Source of the DNA: Ottelia alismoides
Lineage: Eukaryota; Streptophyta; Magnoliopsida; Alismatales; Hydrocharitaceae
Direction of reading: 5' to 3'
Length of the DNA: 64,000 bases
Assembly: GCA_037367405.1 (NCBI GenBank)
Contig: JAZKJV010000600.1
Coordinates: 1,612,001-1,676,000 of the forward strand
Shown: positions 35,279-49,450 of the stretch, piece after piece
Numbering within the stretch: position 1 is the first letter of the stretch
Layout of the letters: the number at the start of each line of letters is the position of its first letter
Translations under genes and position numbers: made by a program
Notes under the pieces: generated by a model
The model's database searches: none
Seen by the model: the letters and a program-made list of their open reading frames with translations, nothing else
Told to the model about the DNA's origin: nothing

Positions 35279-38200
35279 TGATGTGACACAGAAATGCGAG
35301 CGAGCGAGGTAAAGGTATCTAAAATGGTCGTTGCGACCTCAATCACTCGGGTGTGCCAATCCAGAAAAATGAGACCACCAATATAAGATAAAATCAACTC
35401 AAAACAAGATAGCGGTCTTGCTATTATTTTAACCTGCTATAGCGACCAGGGTCGAACTCAGGAAGCACGTAATGGCCTTGCGGCCTACGAAGTAGTCAAA
35501 AATAGAACGAAAGAGAAGAAAAAAAGTTTTGGGTGGTTTTTAGGGTTTTTATATTTTTTGGATTTTTAATTAATTAAGAAACTAAAGAAAACAAGTACAC
35601 AAGGCAATTCAACTATTTATTTAATGTCTCAAAAATCAGTCAAAAATTCCAATAAAAATATTTTTGTGTGTTTTATGTTTTTTACTGTTTTTGGTGAATT
35701 TTTGGGACTTTTCTGATTTTTATATAATTTTCTAAAAATGAAACAAGCTCAGAAAAAGGAGAACTGTCCAGCCGAGCTTAAGGGACTTAGATAAAATATC
35801 TAAGAGTCCCATTAAGCCTGGAGTTTCCTGTATAGAGAAAGAAATAAGGAAAATTTTGGCACATTAATTATTGTTTTTGGATTTTTAGTTTATTTATTAG
35901 AATTTTTAGAAGTTTTTAGGTGTTTTTCAATTTTTAGGGGTTTTATATAATGAAAAATAGCCAAAATTGGCTAGAAAATCAAGCAAACCAAGACAAATCG
36001 TAGGTAATTTTTTGTAATTTTTAGATGAGTTTTAATATTTTTTTGTGATTTTTCAAATCAGACAGTAAAGAAAATTAATGTTTTTGAATTTTTAAAAATA
36101 TCAAAACAAAACAAAAATGTCTCCAAAAATTCCAGAAAATTTTACACTATGGCAGGAGCCATGTATCCAATTTTCATTGGATTTGGAGTTGATTTGCTAT
36201 TTTATTCAAAAATAAGAAGTGGGTACTGTGCACAAGGACCTGAGTGCAAATACCAAGAGTCCAGGGAGTCCGGTACAAAATACTCAGTAAAACACGCGCG
36301 TAGCGCGTGCCTGAGGCACTCAGGGACCTAAATGTAATAAAAACTAAGTCCTAGGACTACTTGGCAACAGGTACCAAAAGTCCGAGGGCTTGTCTGCAAT
36401 TAACCCAATAAAAAGCGCACATGCGCTATTAAATTACGCACAGGGGTATAAATGCAATAATCCAAAACTATTCATTCATTCCATAACATCTCAGAACTAC
36501 AAGGTATAAAATACAAATAGCCCAGAAAACCACGTGTCGAAGCACGTGCTACACCATACACAGGGGCATAAATGCGAACGAAATAAAGTACAGGGTCCTC
36601 AATGCAATTGTATCAAAAACTAAACAACTAGATAACGTATTCACAGGACTAAATGCTAAACAAAAGAAAAGAGAGGGCCTAAGGGTAAATTACCCTTTAT
36701 TAAGTCGAGCCGACGGATGAGCACCACGTGGTAGATGAACGGTCAGGATGCGGGTGGCGCTCCAAAGCTGGGCTCCTCGCGCGGATCTGACGGTCGAGGC
36801 CTCGCCACGAGCTAGATCTGGCGGTGGAGATGCGTTGTTGCTAAGCCTCGGCCATCGGACGGCTGGGATCAGACCTCCTGAGGATCGTGCGGTGGCTGCT
36901 GCTCCGTGAATGAAGGGCTCATATCGAATCTGGAGCTGGAGGCTGATCGAACGGCGGACAGGGATGGAGGACGAACTGGCCTCCGGCGAACTTTGCCGAG
37001 GTCGTGACGGCGCTGGCCTCCTCCTGGGAACCCTCTGATGATGGGAAAAGGTGCGTGGAAGGCTTCCGCGTCTGCTGAAGGTCTCCGATGACCCAGCCGA
37101 GCTCTGGAGAGCTCCGGCAAGGTCGGCGGAGCTGGAGCTACTGGACCGAATGGTCCAAGCCCTCAGATGGGCTTGGATGAACCTGCAGAGTAGACCAGAA
37201 AGCTCGCGGGTCGAGGGCAAACTGCCTCGACCCCATTAGGCATGGTGAAGGTGGTCGGGGGGGTCGATGTGGGCGAGCTCCGGCGAGGGTGTGGACGGAG
37301 GAGCTCGAACCCCAGCTCCTGTGCGAGCTGGGTTGAATGGAGGGGTGCAGAACGTGCGCGAGGGAAGGGCGAACGTGGTGATGGATTCCGATGATCGAAC
37401 GGAGGGGGAATATGGTCGGAATCGGCGAAAATCGACGGCGGTGCGGATTGGGGGAAATCTGAAATTGACGAAAAGGAAAAGGAGAAAGGTCTACTTGGGT
37501 GGATGAATGGACTATGGGCGAGCTTGCGAAGCTCTGGGTCCTCGCCTCAAGGAGCGTCGACGTCCGAGGCTCGAGCTCCTGCTCTGGGCGGAGCACGGCG
37601 GTGGAGACTCGTCGGATCAGTGGTCTGAGCGTCCTCCGCCTCGCTGCAACACCTCTGAGGCAAGCTGTCACTCTCGCGATGAAAGTGGAGGTCACTGGAA
37701 GGGGGAACGACAAGCCAAAGATGCCTGAAAATGCGGCCGGAGCTGAAACTTTATACGGCTAGGGGTCCGAGAAGAAGAGGGTCGGGCGTGATGTCGGAGC
37801 TCGGATACCTAGGCAAAACCATCGGGCGGGGATTAGGAACGATCTAGAATGATTAGGACCCGTGGTTTGAGGGACTGGTGATCGGATCGAGCGGGGAAAA
37901 ATGTGAGAAATCGGGTCAGGCACTCGGATCCGCAAGGAGGGGGTCCGCGGGGGAGAGTTTACCGGGGGTCAACATTCCCCGTGGACCAATGGGAAAAGGC
38001 CACGTGGAAAAGATTTATAAAATCATTTAAAAATAATAAATGGCCGATTTATTAAAAGGTCAAAACATGAAATATTTTTGTTTTAATTTTTTCTATTTTT
38101 TAGTGATTTTTAATTAATATTTCAAAGTAAAAATAAGGTATTTACAATATAGTACTATACATAGGTATATATACAATATAGGGTTTTTAATTTTGATTTT

Positions 38201-38947
38201 AAATTTGTTATTTTTATAAAATTTTATTCCCATTTTATATTTTATTTATTTATATCATAAAATAAGGAATAAAAAGATATTTTTATTTTATTTTTATTAT
38301 TTAAATACATAGGTGAAATAAATAGATATGTACATATATATACATGGTATATTTACAATATATTTTTGTGTTTTGAATTTTGTTGTTTTATCTTGTTTTT
38401 GTTGTAATTGTTTTTATTTTATTTTATTTACACCATAAAATATAGAGTATTTACAAATTTTATGGAATTTCATTTTATTTATTTATAGGGTGAAATAAAT
38501 ACAAGGGAGTGGACTATATACATGATGAATATGCACAAGTGACTATTTTTCTTTTCTTTTTTAATTTTTCTATTTTTATCTTGTTTTTATATTTATAAAT
38601 ATATACAATCCCATTTTATTCTATTTTTGGAGGAAAATATAGTTATTATATTTACAAATATGTGTACACACATGAGCCCCTATCTCTCTCTACTTTGGCT
38701 TTTATGCGGTCAGGCCCATGCTGAGCCCTCCCTTGGAATTAGGTCGCTCAATATTTATTCTAAATATTTCTCTCTTTTTTATTTTTACTCTTTATTCTTT
38801 TATTTTTGCACAAAAACATGCTAATTATTAAACTTTATACAATACATGCTTTTGATAATTATTAGTATTTACATGAATATACATGTATTTGCAAAGGTTT
38901 TTGTAGCTAAAATATAAGAATAAAGAGTGATGAATGGATATTCATCA
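35279..38947 (-). repeat. 5' LTR of the Athila-lineage element (3669 bp)
   Basis: It is the partner of 21370-25046 with the same ends. In element sense the U3 lies at 38947-38000. The ORFs of 176 and 191 codons (36690-37220, 37138-37713) have no recognisable domain. Confidence 0.95.
38000..38022 (-). promoter_or_regulatory. Candidate LTR promoter: TATA box beside a G-box
   Basis: On the minus strand TTTTATAAA (38022-38014) lies 7 bases upstream of CCACGTGG (38007-38000), about 930 bases into the LTR. CCATTGG and TTGACC follow. Transcription of the element would start near 37990. Confidence 0.4.
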
Positions 38948-38952
38948 GATCC
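38948..38952. repeat. Target site duplication GATCC, right copy
   Basis: It exactly matches 21365-21369 and defines the right end of the element. Confidence 0.9.
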
Positions 38953-41900
38953 TCTCTGATTAAATCAACAATTAACCCACACAATAGGAATCAAGCAACG
39001 TAATATGCATGTGGATCAAAATTTATTATACCATTGAAAAACCACCCAACCTGATAATTCGAAAAGAAGAAATTATTATCGTTGTGTCGATCGGGTGAAT
39101 TTTAGCATAATAATTATGTTTTTATTTATTATACTCCTAAACTTTGATGTATAGTGAAAGTACGGGAGTGTCCAACTTAGGGAGGAAAACTGTTTGAAAC
39201 TAGGGACAACTATAGGAAACTTACGTTTTATTAGGTTTCCAAATTTTTATTTATTTATTTTTAGGTAATTTTCTAAATTTTTATTTTATTTTTATGAATT
39301 TTATATTGTTTTTGTAATTTTAATATACCTATGTAAAAATTAGGTATATATTTTGTAATTTTATATTTTGGTCTTAGTATTGTAATTTTTATATATTTTA
39401 AGTGTTTTTTATTTCTATTCAATTTTTGAAAATGTTTTATTGTTTTAATTTGGTGTTTAATGTTGAAAGCAATATTTTTATTGAAAATAGATTTTTTTAA
39501 AAAAATAGAAAATAGAATGAAAATATTTTTATTTTATTTTTATTAGAAAGTAGTGAAAGTATCTTTGAAATGATATATTGTGCATATTTATACGAATTTT
39601 ATTTATTTAGTTATGATTTATCAAATTTTTTATATGTTTTGTATTTTTTATTATTTTAATATTCAAATTTTATTTTGTTTGTCGTTTTCTATGCAAAATA
39701 TGATAAGATATACTGTAGCTAATTTTTATAAGATTTTTAAGTGTATTTTTATATGTTTTATGATTTTTAAAGTTTGGTATATTTTTTATGAATTTTTAAA
39801 TGTTTTATTGAAAATAGAAAATGTTTTTATTTTTCAAGATATGTTTTAATATTGTATATAGAGTAAAATATGATATTTATACATTATTTGTTTATTTTAA
39901 TTTTTATTTGATATGTATTATAATATTATATAGGATTTATTTACTGTTATGGAAAGTTTAGGCACGTATGGTAAAATATGGCAGAAGTCCGAAGGGGCTT
40001 CCAGGCAAAACTCCTAGGAAAGGCGCGCATCTCGCGTGCTTGTTCAACTCTAGGACATGTATGGAAATTCAGAAATGTCGGGGGGTATTCCTGTAAAAAT
40101 GCTCAAGTAATGCACATATAAGGCATGTGCACTCTTAAGCAGTGTATGGTGACTACTTTTAGTGTTAGCTGCGTGGCAGATCGACGTGCGTGGGATCAAA
40201 TTTAGATCTGGCAGTAGATATTCATTATGGGAGAAGAGCTTGTTCTTCCCCCAAATCTTTGATCAGGCAATGTAAGGCAGCTGAGCGAAAGTTCCGATCT
40301 GTGATGGAACTCATGAGCGACGAATCACAACGATTGTAGGTAATCTTCATGTGCGAAGATGGAGCTCAGAGGTGGTTCTAGTCGATGCATACGGTCGAGC
40401 CATCAGGGTTTTTGATCAGGTGCGACGGACATCTTCGTGCATGGCGGAGATGCTCAGAGGTGTACGGTGAATGAACTCTCCTACAGTTGCGATGTTCTTT
40501 GCATGCAGGTGATGCAACTAGATTGGTGAAGGTCAAGAGAATCAAGGTGAAGATGCTATTGATTGGTGTTCTGACGCTTCAAGTGGTTTAGATATGATCC
40601 AATCCTTCATATTTCAGGTGATCCTTAATTAAATACTCTAAGTCAGATCATGCACCTGCAATGATACATGTAGACTCGAGGCGAACTTCGGTCCAAAACA
40701 AAAGACAAAAGGTGAACGGCAAAAGCTCCTGCATAGGAGGGGATGGAGCTTGAACTCCGATCATTGTGCGTGGTTGGAGGCGATAGATCGTGAAGGGTAG
40801 ATCTAGAAGTGAAGGGATTTCGAAGATGGATGGAATCTGCGATGGATACAGGAATGATTTTAAATTGAATAATGCATCAAAATCAGAGGAAAGGATTGGA
40901 TTGCGATAAGAATAGATGAGGAAGAGGAGAAAGGATCTGGAAGAGGAAGAGGAACATGAGACTAACTGGTGAATCTCCATTTCATCACCTTTATTCTATC
41001 ATTTTGGCCTTAAAAACCCTAGTAAATGCATGTAAATACTCTAAATTTTCATAAATTAACATCCATACCTTGTTGTGTAAACATTGTATAAAATAGTTTT
41101 TTAAATTCCAAAATTAAATAATAAAGAAAATAAAATAAAAATAATAAAATATAAAAGATTTTTTATGACCCGAAACCCTGAGATCTAGGCATCTCAATGA
41201 TTAGGTCGACAAGGAAAAAGTATGGGAGATAAGGGCCATTAAATCAATAAAAATTCCATTTATCAATTCATTCATTATTCATTTTAGAACCAATTTTATT
41301 TTCCACTTTTTGTACCTCAAATAAAGAAATTTGTACATAAAAGTTGTATATAATTAAATATAAAAAATGCAAAATTCATTTGATACAAAAATAATTTACA
41401 ACGTAAAAGTTATATTCTGAATAAAATTCCAAAATCCCAACTTCCCATATCCATATCTCCCAAATAAAAACTCAAAATATATAAAAAATCACCTTTAATT
41501 TTATATAACGTTTAATAAGCTATTTAATGAAGGTGGTTTCATACTTTTTGGAGTTAAGGTGTGAAAGTTAAGTTTTGGATCCTTATTGTATAATATACTC
41601 GATTGAAATATTCATTTTATTTATTCTTTATTATTTTTATAAATTTCTATTTGTATAATTTTGTAAATATTATTTATAAAATATGTACATATTAAACTAA
41701 ATAAAATAATAAATAAAATATGAAAATAAAATATGTATATAAAACATATAGATGAAATACCTATACTTATACCTATGTATTTAATGTACATATTTAATTA
41801 AATATATATAATATATAAGAAAAATATAATAAAAATATAGTTAAGTATATGAAATAAGTTTTAATTTTATAAAATAATAAAATAAAATACAATATAAAAA

Positions 41901-42080
41901 TAAAAAGACATAAAATATAGATAAATATACGTATATATTAACCCTAAAAAGTAACTTGCAATTATATACCTTTAAAAAATAAATAATAATAATAATAAAA
42001 TACTACATAAAATAGTAAATAGTTTTATTTTATAACTTAAAATTATTAAAATCATTTATATTTTTTATCGATTTTCTAAT
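38953..42080. mobile_element. Decayed Athila-like LTR relic
   Basis: The order of features parallels the young LTR in the same orientation: an AT-rich first kb, a block at 39990-40140 with GAAGTCCGAAGGGG, TAGGAAAGGCGCGC, CTCGCGTG and CAAGTAATGCACAT matching 36240-36440, a GC-rich part (40150-40980), then an AT-rich tail. Sequence identity is low and the ends are not visible. The 110-codon minus ORF at 40648-40980 resembles the LTR's spurious GC-rich ORFs. Confidence 0.45.
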
Positions 42081-43419
42081 ATTTTTTAGGCTTCTTTTTC
42101 GTGATTGGCCTACGTAGACCAACCAGGTGACGAGGAGGGTTGACTTCGACCAACTCCTCTGACCCACCTGTAGCCTCTGACATCCTCATTCCTAGCCTTG
42201 TTTCTCAATTTTTTTGGGCTTGAGCCTTGCATTATTTCGCATCTAATCCTTCATGACTTTTTCTCCTCGATCAACCTTCTTACATGCCCAATCATCACCT
42301 CGATCTTTGGATCATTGCACCGCTAGCTGCACCTCGTTCTTCCCATCCTCTTGGTCAACCGATACATAAACCTTCCTCTGCCTCCTTCCCACTTTTGAGC
42401 CTCCTTTGACCAAGCTTTAGCCCTCCTCTTGTGCTCCGGATTCACTCCAGTGATAGGGGAGTCTCCAGTGATTCGAGCGAGGTCAGGCGATGTCTTGGGT
42501 GGCTTACACCACCATCTCCGGTGGAGCACCGCCCATCGAGGTGTTTTCTTCCTGGTTTAGGCCAGTGAGGTATCGTTTTCCACCATTTTCTTGCATGTTT
42601 AGTTTAGTCTTAACCTTAGGTATTATTTCTTGTATTTATTATTGCATTTATTTGCTTAGATTCATCTTTGTAGTTCGTCGCACCTCTGCTCCGACGAACC
42701 TCCACCGTGTTATCCCTTGTCTTCCGACCATGCTTTCATCCATACCTCGTGACCCATCGCCTCTCCTACATATCGCTTCATTCCATTCACCTCACTTCCC
42801 TCAGAAACGAGATCCAGCTGCTCTACCTCGGCCACCATCGTTGGAGCAGCTCCTCCCGACTCCCCCGCTTATGTTCCACCTTCTAATGAGACGAGGCAGT
42901 TTTCCCTCATCCCTAGTTTTGTTCTATGCAGGTTCAAAGCGTGAAGAATCGCTGGGAGTGATTTTGCTTCTGACTAGAGATACCTAGGGCTGTCATCTTC
43001 TCCAACCTCAATGGAGAGCTCTGACGATCCTCAACCCTTCTTGTGCCCCCAGTAGAGAGACAATACCTGCAGGAAGCTTTTGGACCACCTTCGGAGCAAC
43101 AAGAACATTGGAGGAGGAGGAGGAGGAGGATCCAGTTGAAGGAAGTTCGCCTCTCTGTGACATCGTCCATGTCCGCCCATCGCCTTGTGTGTTAATTATT
43201 GAATTAGTCTGAGATTTTGAGCGGTCATGTCAACGACTGCATTTTCATCTTGTGAGACTGTGCGACCTCTTGAATATTTCGACTTTTCAGTGCATGTGTG
43301 CATGCACTCGTGAGTGGGTGTAAGTTTGTAGTATTGTACGCATTAATTTCATCTATGATAATTAAATCTTGCGTATGTGCGTGCATGTGTGGGTGTGGGT
43401 TGGTAGTATTGTCCACATT
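42081..43419. other. Unassigned GC-richer stretch
   Basis: A 165-codon ORF (42490-42987, plus) starts MSWVAYTTISGGAPPIEV but has no known domain. A GAGGTTGACTTCGACCAAC-like block at 42138 recalls the GTCAAC/GACC part of the LTRs. GGA repeats lie at 43111-43130. A 76-bp imperfect tandem duplication (TAGTATTG...ATTAATTTCATC) covers about 43312-43441. Confidence 0.35.
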
Positions 43420-44850
43420 AATTTCATCTATGATAATTAAATATAATTTAATTATCTAAAGTATATATATTACTTATGATAATTAAATACAATTTAATTA
43501 TATTTATTTATCATTATTTTCCAATGCTTGGATATTGTCTCTAATGGAACAATTACTACACTCTTTCAAGAATAGTGTGCTTTCTCCATAGATACTTGGA
43601 GATAAGGACATGATGATTGTATATTCCATGTAAAGTGACTTGGATAGTGAGATCTAATCTCACATTTAGATATAGAACATCGCTCAGAGATATCTGAACA
43701 AATCAAATAGAATATCCAATCTTCTCATTGTATCCGAATCACATTCATATCAATGTCCAACATTTGAACTAAGATTGGATAACTAATCTGCTAAGTGAAG
43801 TCACTAAAATCGAAACAAGTTTCATCCCTCCCATGGAATGGAAATATCATGGTTATAAAAATGATTAAGATCACATCACCCTAGAGTATTCACAATACTT
43901 GTATATCATGCATATTGGAAGACTTTGATTAAACCCAAAGTTTTGATCTTCTTTGAGCTCTCCTCTTCAATGTTTTATCATTATGTTTTTCACTCGAACA
44001 TTAGGAGTGGGTATCAATCATATGCTTTCCAAAAATATATATCATACCTACAAATCATGTCATGCTTCAAAAGAAAGACAATCATCAATGGAATTTGGTT
44101 GATCTCAATATTTCACGAGTGAGCTCATGTCTTCTAATTCAATAGTGAACCTGTATGATCCATTTGAAAGATCTTATCACTCATATACCCTCATATGATC
44201 ACCATCTCATCAAAGTATAGATCTTGATTAGGTCACCAACATGATGGTCTAGCGAATGTATATACTCAGACATATAGTGACACATCTGTCTCCGATCAAA
44301 TGATGTGTGCATATATCATGACAACATATGACACAGGTCTTTGATATCTCAATCTCACATCTTTCTTCGATCAAAGGATGTATTCCTATATCATGACAAC
44401 TTATGACATAGGTCTATCTCAATCTCAATAAGTAAAGTTTTTGACTTGATGCATCTGATGCCTCTAAATCTTTATTCGTGTGCGGAGGACATACATCAAG
44501 AGATTGGTCGGATATCAGGCTTTGGAGGAAGGATTGGCATCTCCTTCTCATGCTGGAGATCATCTCTCAACAATCATTTGATGGTTCTAGTTAACTCGTC
44601 AATTTATGTCTTTAGATATCATCTCAGCATCGGTCATTATGATATAACCATTAGATCAACAGTTGTATTATTATCAAGGTGGCCATGGTACATAACCTTA
44701 AGCATACTAAGGGACCTTATAAGTGCATGCATTCTTTCATTTTAGAAAGGAAGTGAAAATCAATAACTTTTATTGATATATGAAATAATTACAATAATAT
44801 TTATTATAGAAATAGTTCACCGTGGCTCATATATCAAATAGAGAATCCAC
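43420..44850. mobile_element. Truncated relative of the solo LTR at 6795-9334
   Basis: It aligns along its length with 8050-9334: AATAGTGTGCT...GATACTTGGAGATAAGG, ATCATATGCTTTCC, GAGTGAGCTCATGTCTTC, CAACAATCATTTGA, GGGACCTTATAA, AACTTTTATTGAT and the final GGTTCACC-like block at 44816. The divergence is clear throughout. The left third of the LTR is missing. Confidence 0.75.
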
Positions 44851-47359
44851 AAAAAGGTCGAGGAGGGATATCTCGATAAGCCACAAAGCAAGGTAAATGT
44901 TAAGGATGAAATCAAAGCACTACGGCCTTCATTTTCATATGGAAAAAGAAGGATCAATGTGGTGTACCTTGTGTTTGTGCTGATTTGGTCAATAATGAAA
45001 ATAAAAAGGAAAAATGTAGGTTAAGGAAAGAGATTAGAAAAATGTAGGTTAAGGAAAGAGATTGGATCAAATTACGTGAGCCTATTGTTGCATATACACA
45101 TCACGATGTGACAAGTCACTTACCCGCAGAACATATATGATAATAAGTTTAAGAGTAGCCACTTATCATGTGTAGTAACGTGGTTTGAGAGTATCTTTAG
45201 ATGCGTGTTGCAACATGAATCGGTGGTTGATTGTTGCGATAGGAATCTAGCAATTTTTTGTTGCAATAGAAATCTAGTGTTACTTCTTTTCTCATACTTA
45301 ACGATCAAAATATGATCAATAACTTTATGACTGAAGAAATCAAAATATAAATGAAACTGAAGAAATCAAAATATAAATGAAAACTTACTTATTTATGTTT
45401 CCATACATTGATATGTTATGCTTAATGATATAGTGCAAAGGTAAATCTGTCAATGTGAAGTAAATTTCATAACATTTGATAATACATGGTCATATATTGT
45501 TTTTTGTATATATTTACCTACAAATGAAATTGGATAAATGCATGTCAACTCCTTAATTTAGTTATGATATAACTTCCTTGCATGAGTAAATTAGAATATG
45601 ACATATATGGATCTTCAAGGTCGGGCTATTACATGTGTGTATGAAAATACGTATGTATTATGTTCATGTATATATTTATGTGATATATATATAAGTACAA
45701 ATATAAATATCAAATATAAGGATGTTTGTGAGTATGTGTGTATGTATGTGTATCAATATCGAATCAAATCAAATTATTATCGAGTTAATCAGGTTAATTC
45801 ATATCTGATTCAATTAGAAAACAAATCCACATTTCAAATTCAAATTTAGTTCATTTATTTCAACTCAAACTTTTTTTGAGTTTTTATTTAACGAGTCCTT
45901 ATCGAATTCTAATGATTCAATTCAATTAGCACCCTTAATATCCATCGCATGAACAAGATGAGGAGAGATGCAAACACATGGACCCTTTATCTCGTCTGAT
46001 TCCTCCATCATGGCCATCCATTTAGGAATGAATGCGAAACATGTATTGATCCACTTTGGGTAACTCTGCCAAAACCCCAAAGACCCTTGATCCCATGTCC
46101 AAATGATTAACCTAGCAAACTTACCATCCCTCCTACCACAACTCAAATTTCCTCTTCAAACTGACCTCAAGCACCCTTGTCTATCTCCAGAATTAGAAAC
46201 TCGACCTTTCATAATGACGAGAGGGCAAGATACAACTGGTGGCCCTGTGGCAGTCGCTAAAATTTCAAATACGTACTTAGAATCGTCACGACAACCAACT
46301 TTCATGTTACATATTCAAAACAGGCATCCATAGATGCGCGCTTCCAGACAATTATCTTCATTTGTGTAGCTGCAAAACACTCATCAATGTAATAAGAATG
46401 TTTTGAAAAGCAAAGACCAAAATCAACCTTAAAGAAAGGGACTTCCTCTAGAGATATTTTTCAAGTTGAAGCCCTAGATGGTGATCATACGTATTGAAGA
46501 CATCAGGCAGCATACACGAATAGATGTCAGTAGCACGGGACACTACTAGGGTTTTCCTTCCCATCTCCAACAGGATATGATGAACAGCATATGATGAACA
46601 TCATGACATGTCCAAGAGATCGTAATAAGCCATAGCAAGAAGCAAAGAAGTAAGCTATACAAAAGGGCGAGACAAGTTGCTGCTCACTCGTATGTGCATG
46701 ATGAACTCCAAGTCAGGTGCAGTACAAACCAGTCACAGGAAATCGCAGAAACATGAACAATATTCAGTCAGAGTTGCTAGAACTACTCCAGCATGATTAG
46801 ATTATGCCGAAATGCTTCGAATCCTAATCCTTCTGTTTACTTTGATACAAAAAAAAGTGTCTGGCCAAACTCTAGATGTAAAGTTAGTTTCCATACCTTA
46901 TTTGTGAAACTATAACATTCAGAAGATATGCTTCTGAATAAATTGAAATGAATGTTTATTTACAATAAAATAATAAATTTCTTATATGAATGTTTTTTTC
47001 TTTTTGTTATTGGGAATAATAAACGTAATTATAGTGAACTAATGAAATAATTGCTGATCATTTTAATTGGGTAAAATAATGTATTTGTTTTTTTACCGTC
47101 ATATACAATGAAGGACGACATCTATTCTCCTATAGGAATATATTTAATTATAAATAACATGGATCAACTCGAGTTTGTATTGGGAAAAAAGTAGAAACTT
47201 AAAAAAAAGAGAGAATATAACTTTTTTATCATGCATTCTGAGGAACACATTTATGGCAAGGATTATGGCTTCATAAATATGCCATCATGATCAAAAGGTA
47301 ACATCTTGTTAATGTCTCTTAGAAAAAGTGCATCTTTTTAATCAAATGCGTGTCTAATC
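44851..47359. other. Intergenic DNA, no recognised gene
   Basis: There is a 28-bp tandem duplication at 45009-45064 (GAAAAATGTAGGTTAAGGAA unit). The overlapping frames at 45922-46333 have no recognised domain and no supporting splice context. The rest is AT-rich. Confidence 0.4.
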
Positions 47360-49450
47360 ATGGAAGGAAATATAGCGATATATCGGTGATATATCTCGGA
47401 TATATTGATATCGAGATGAAACCGACATGGGTACTGATATGGTGATATTTCCCCTTTTCAAGCATTTCCTTCACAAAAGAGCGTCGATATGTGTGATATT
47501 TCGGCTATATATCGCCTAAATATCGTATCAACACGATATCGAAACGATATCGAAATCGATATAACCTTCCATGTGTCCCATTGACTTTAATGCAGAGAAC
47601 CAAAACTTCTTAGAGAAGTAAAATGGCTCTCAAACCCAAAAGTGTCACCTTGGCACCTATATCAACAACTACATACCATTTGGCGTTGCTTATTTGAATG
47701 GTTAATGCTTGGATGTTGGTCCATCTTTGTACATGCAAATTTCATATAGATTCAATTGTATTCATGATAGGTCAACCAAATATAAGTTTAGGAGTATGAT
47801 ATATTAGCTTATTTTATAGTATGGCAAGATTTCATAAACATGTCATGTATTATCTTATTTTGATGGCAAGTCTTCAAGGATATGTCATATATTAGTTAGT
47901 TGCGATAGCGGGTCTTTGGTGACTGTCATAAATTCCTTCGGTTTAATGGAAGGTCCTCCTATACCTATTATGAGTTCATTCAATTTGACGGCAAGTCCTT
48001 CCTGACTTGACACTACAAATACCACTTTCTCCTTCCTCTCACCTGCCACCACCACCACCTTCTCCTTCCTCCCCAACACCGAAATATTGCCACTATTGTC
48101 AAAATGATCACAACCACCACTAGAATTGATGTTCATTACCGCCACCAACCCCACTACCATTGCCACTATTACCACAACCATCGTCTCCATCGTGGCACAT
48201 GTCATTCCACTTACAGCCGCAACAACACTCTATTCGCTCACAGTGCCACCACCACGCACCGGAGCCGATTGCAACTACAAGCACCGACTGCTTCTCTCAT
48301 CATACCCAGGGTTTAAGATGTCGTAATATATCGTTGATGTTTGGGTACAAATGAGATGGAGGTATCGATGCACACACATATCCTTCTCCATGACATTGAC
48401 CAATATCTCGCAAGATATCGATGATATATCATCATATCGAGTCATATTGCTCAAAAATGATAGATTTCAGTGCAAAATGTCTCAAATATCGACGGATGTC
48501 GTCAACATCTCCCTGATATATGTAAATCAATGTTATTACTCATTAAATTTAGATTTCATTAAGTATTTAACTACTTCTAATATTAAAACACATAATGATT
48601 TATATATTTTATTTTAGATCAGGGTGTATGGTGTGATGGGGTGCATACGATGGCTCTTCAATTTGAGGGTGTCCAATCGATTTTAATTCATCTTCTTTCA
48701 TTCAAAAATATTATTATAAATTATGTTCTTTAAAAATATATGTTATTATGCCCTTTATTTGTTTGATTTCAGATATAGATCAATATTTTGTTACGCATAA
48801 TATGTGATGCAATATAAATGTTATACCAAATAAATGTCCTTTATGACTCTAAGGTGTTAAAATTTCATCATTTTTTTTCTAATACCTCTCAACAATCAAC
48901 ATTCAACTGTCAACATTGACAACTAGTAATATGTTCGATATAATGCACATTGGTGTATTAAATGTACCTCATTCTTGCATATAAATATAAATTTGTATGT
49001 TATTTATTGTTTTAATAATTTGGATGATCTTAATATGTGAAAATCACTTTTTTATGTCATTCTCAAGATTTCCACTAATATCATCAATATATCCTGATAT
49101 ATTCTTTTCCGGACGGACCCATACAATATTGATTTCGATATTTCCAATCTTGATTGCTCCAAATTGCCCTGTTGCATTCATTGCCGCCCTCCATATTGAC
49201 ATGTTTTGCTCGATGCTATCCACTAGAGGCATCTCTTGTAAAATGGTACGTATGATTGTCTTCTTCCTCCCCATATAGAGATTTTTGAAAAAAAATCTCA
49301 AAATGCAAGATATGATACAATGAATGATAGGTGGGCACGTGGATGCCATGTTTGCAGTCACGTAGGATCTACAGATGATAGGTGGGCATGTAGGTGCCAT
49401 GTTCGCAGCCACGTAGTATATACATGAGATGTAGGTGGATTTTAGGTATA
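47360..49450. mobile_element. Probable non-autonomous element rich in GATATATCG motifs
   Basis: Clusters of ATATCGGTGATATATC, CGATATCGAAACGATATC and similar motifs lie at 47370-47565 and again, partly inverted, at 48318-48525 and 49070-49160. Such GATATATCG-rich repeats are common dispersed elements in plants. The middle holds a CCACCACC-rich stretch (48040-48250) whose ORFs are low-complexity. Ends and target duplications could not be fixed. Confidence 0.35.

Larger units (their letters stand above)
21370..38947 (-). mobile_element. Complete Athila-lineage Ty3/gypsy element, 17.6 kb
   Basis: Both LTRs, a 5-bp target duplication (GATCC), a tRNA-Asp primer-binding site, a polypurine tract and gag-protease-RT-RNase H-integrase are all present in order on the minus strand. 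The domain order is Ty3/gypsy. FMDDFSVYG in the RT, a PBS complementary to tRNA-Asp, very long LTRs and a PR site with LDSGSSINLLP place it in the Athila branch. The coding region has five TAG stops, one TGA and at least five frameshifts, so it cannot make its proteins. LTRs differ at 7 of the first ~215 aligned bases, so the insertion is young but not new. Confidence 0.95.

Noticed and set aside
36690..37713. Long minus-strand ORFs (176 and 191 codons) present in both Athila LTRs
   Set aside because: They are shared only because the LTRs are copies of each other. Composition is Ser/Arg/Pro-rich with no domain, as expected of GC-rich chance frames, and overlapping frames are equally open.
42490..42987. 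165-codon plus-strand ORF as a gene
   Set aside because: No domain is recognised, there is no splice or promoter context, and it lies among LTR-like relics.
45922..46333. Overlapping frames resembling a small gene fragment
   Set aside because: Neither strand gives a recognisable family, and no introns or start context support them.
47885..48205. 106-codon minus ORF and the overlapping plus frames
   Set aside because: They are driven by a CCACCACC low-complexity run and lie inside a probable transposon relic.
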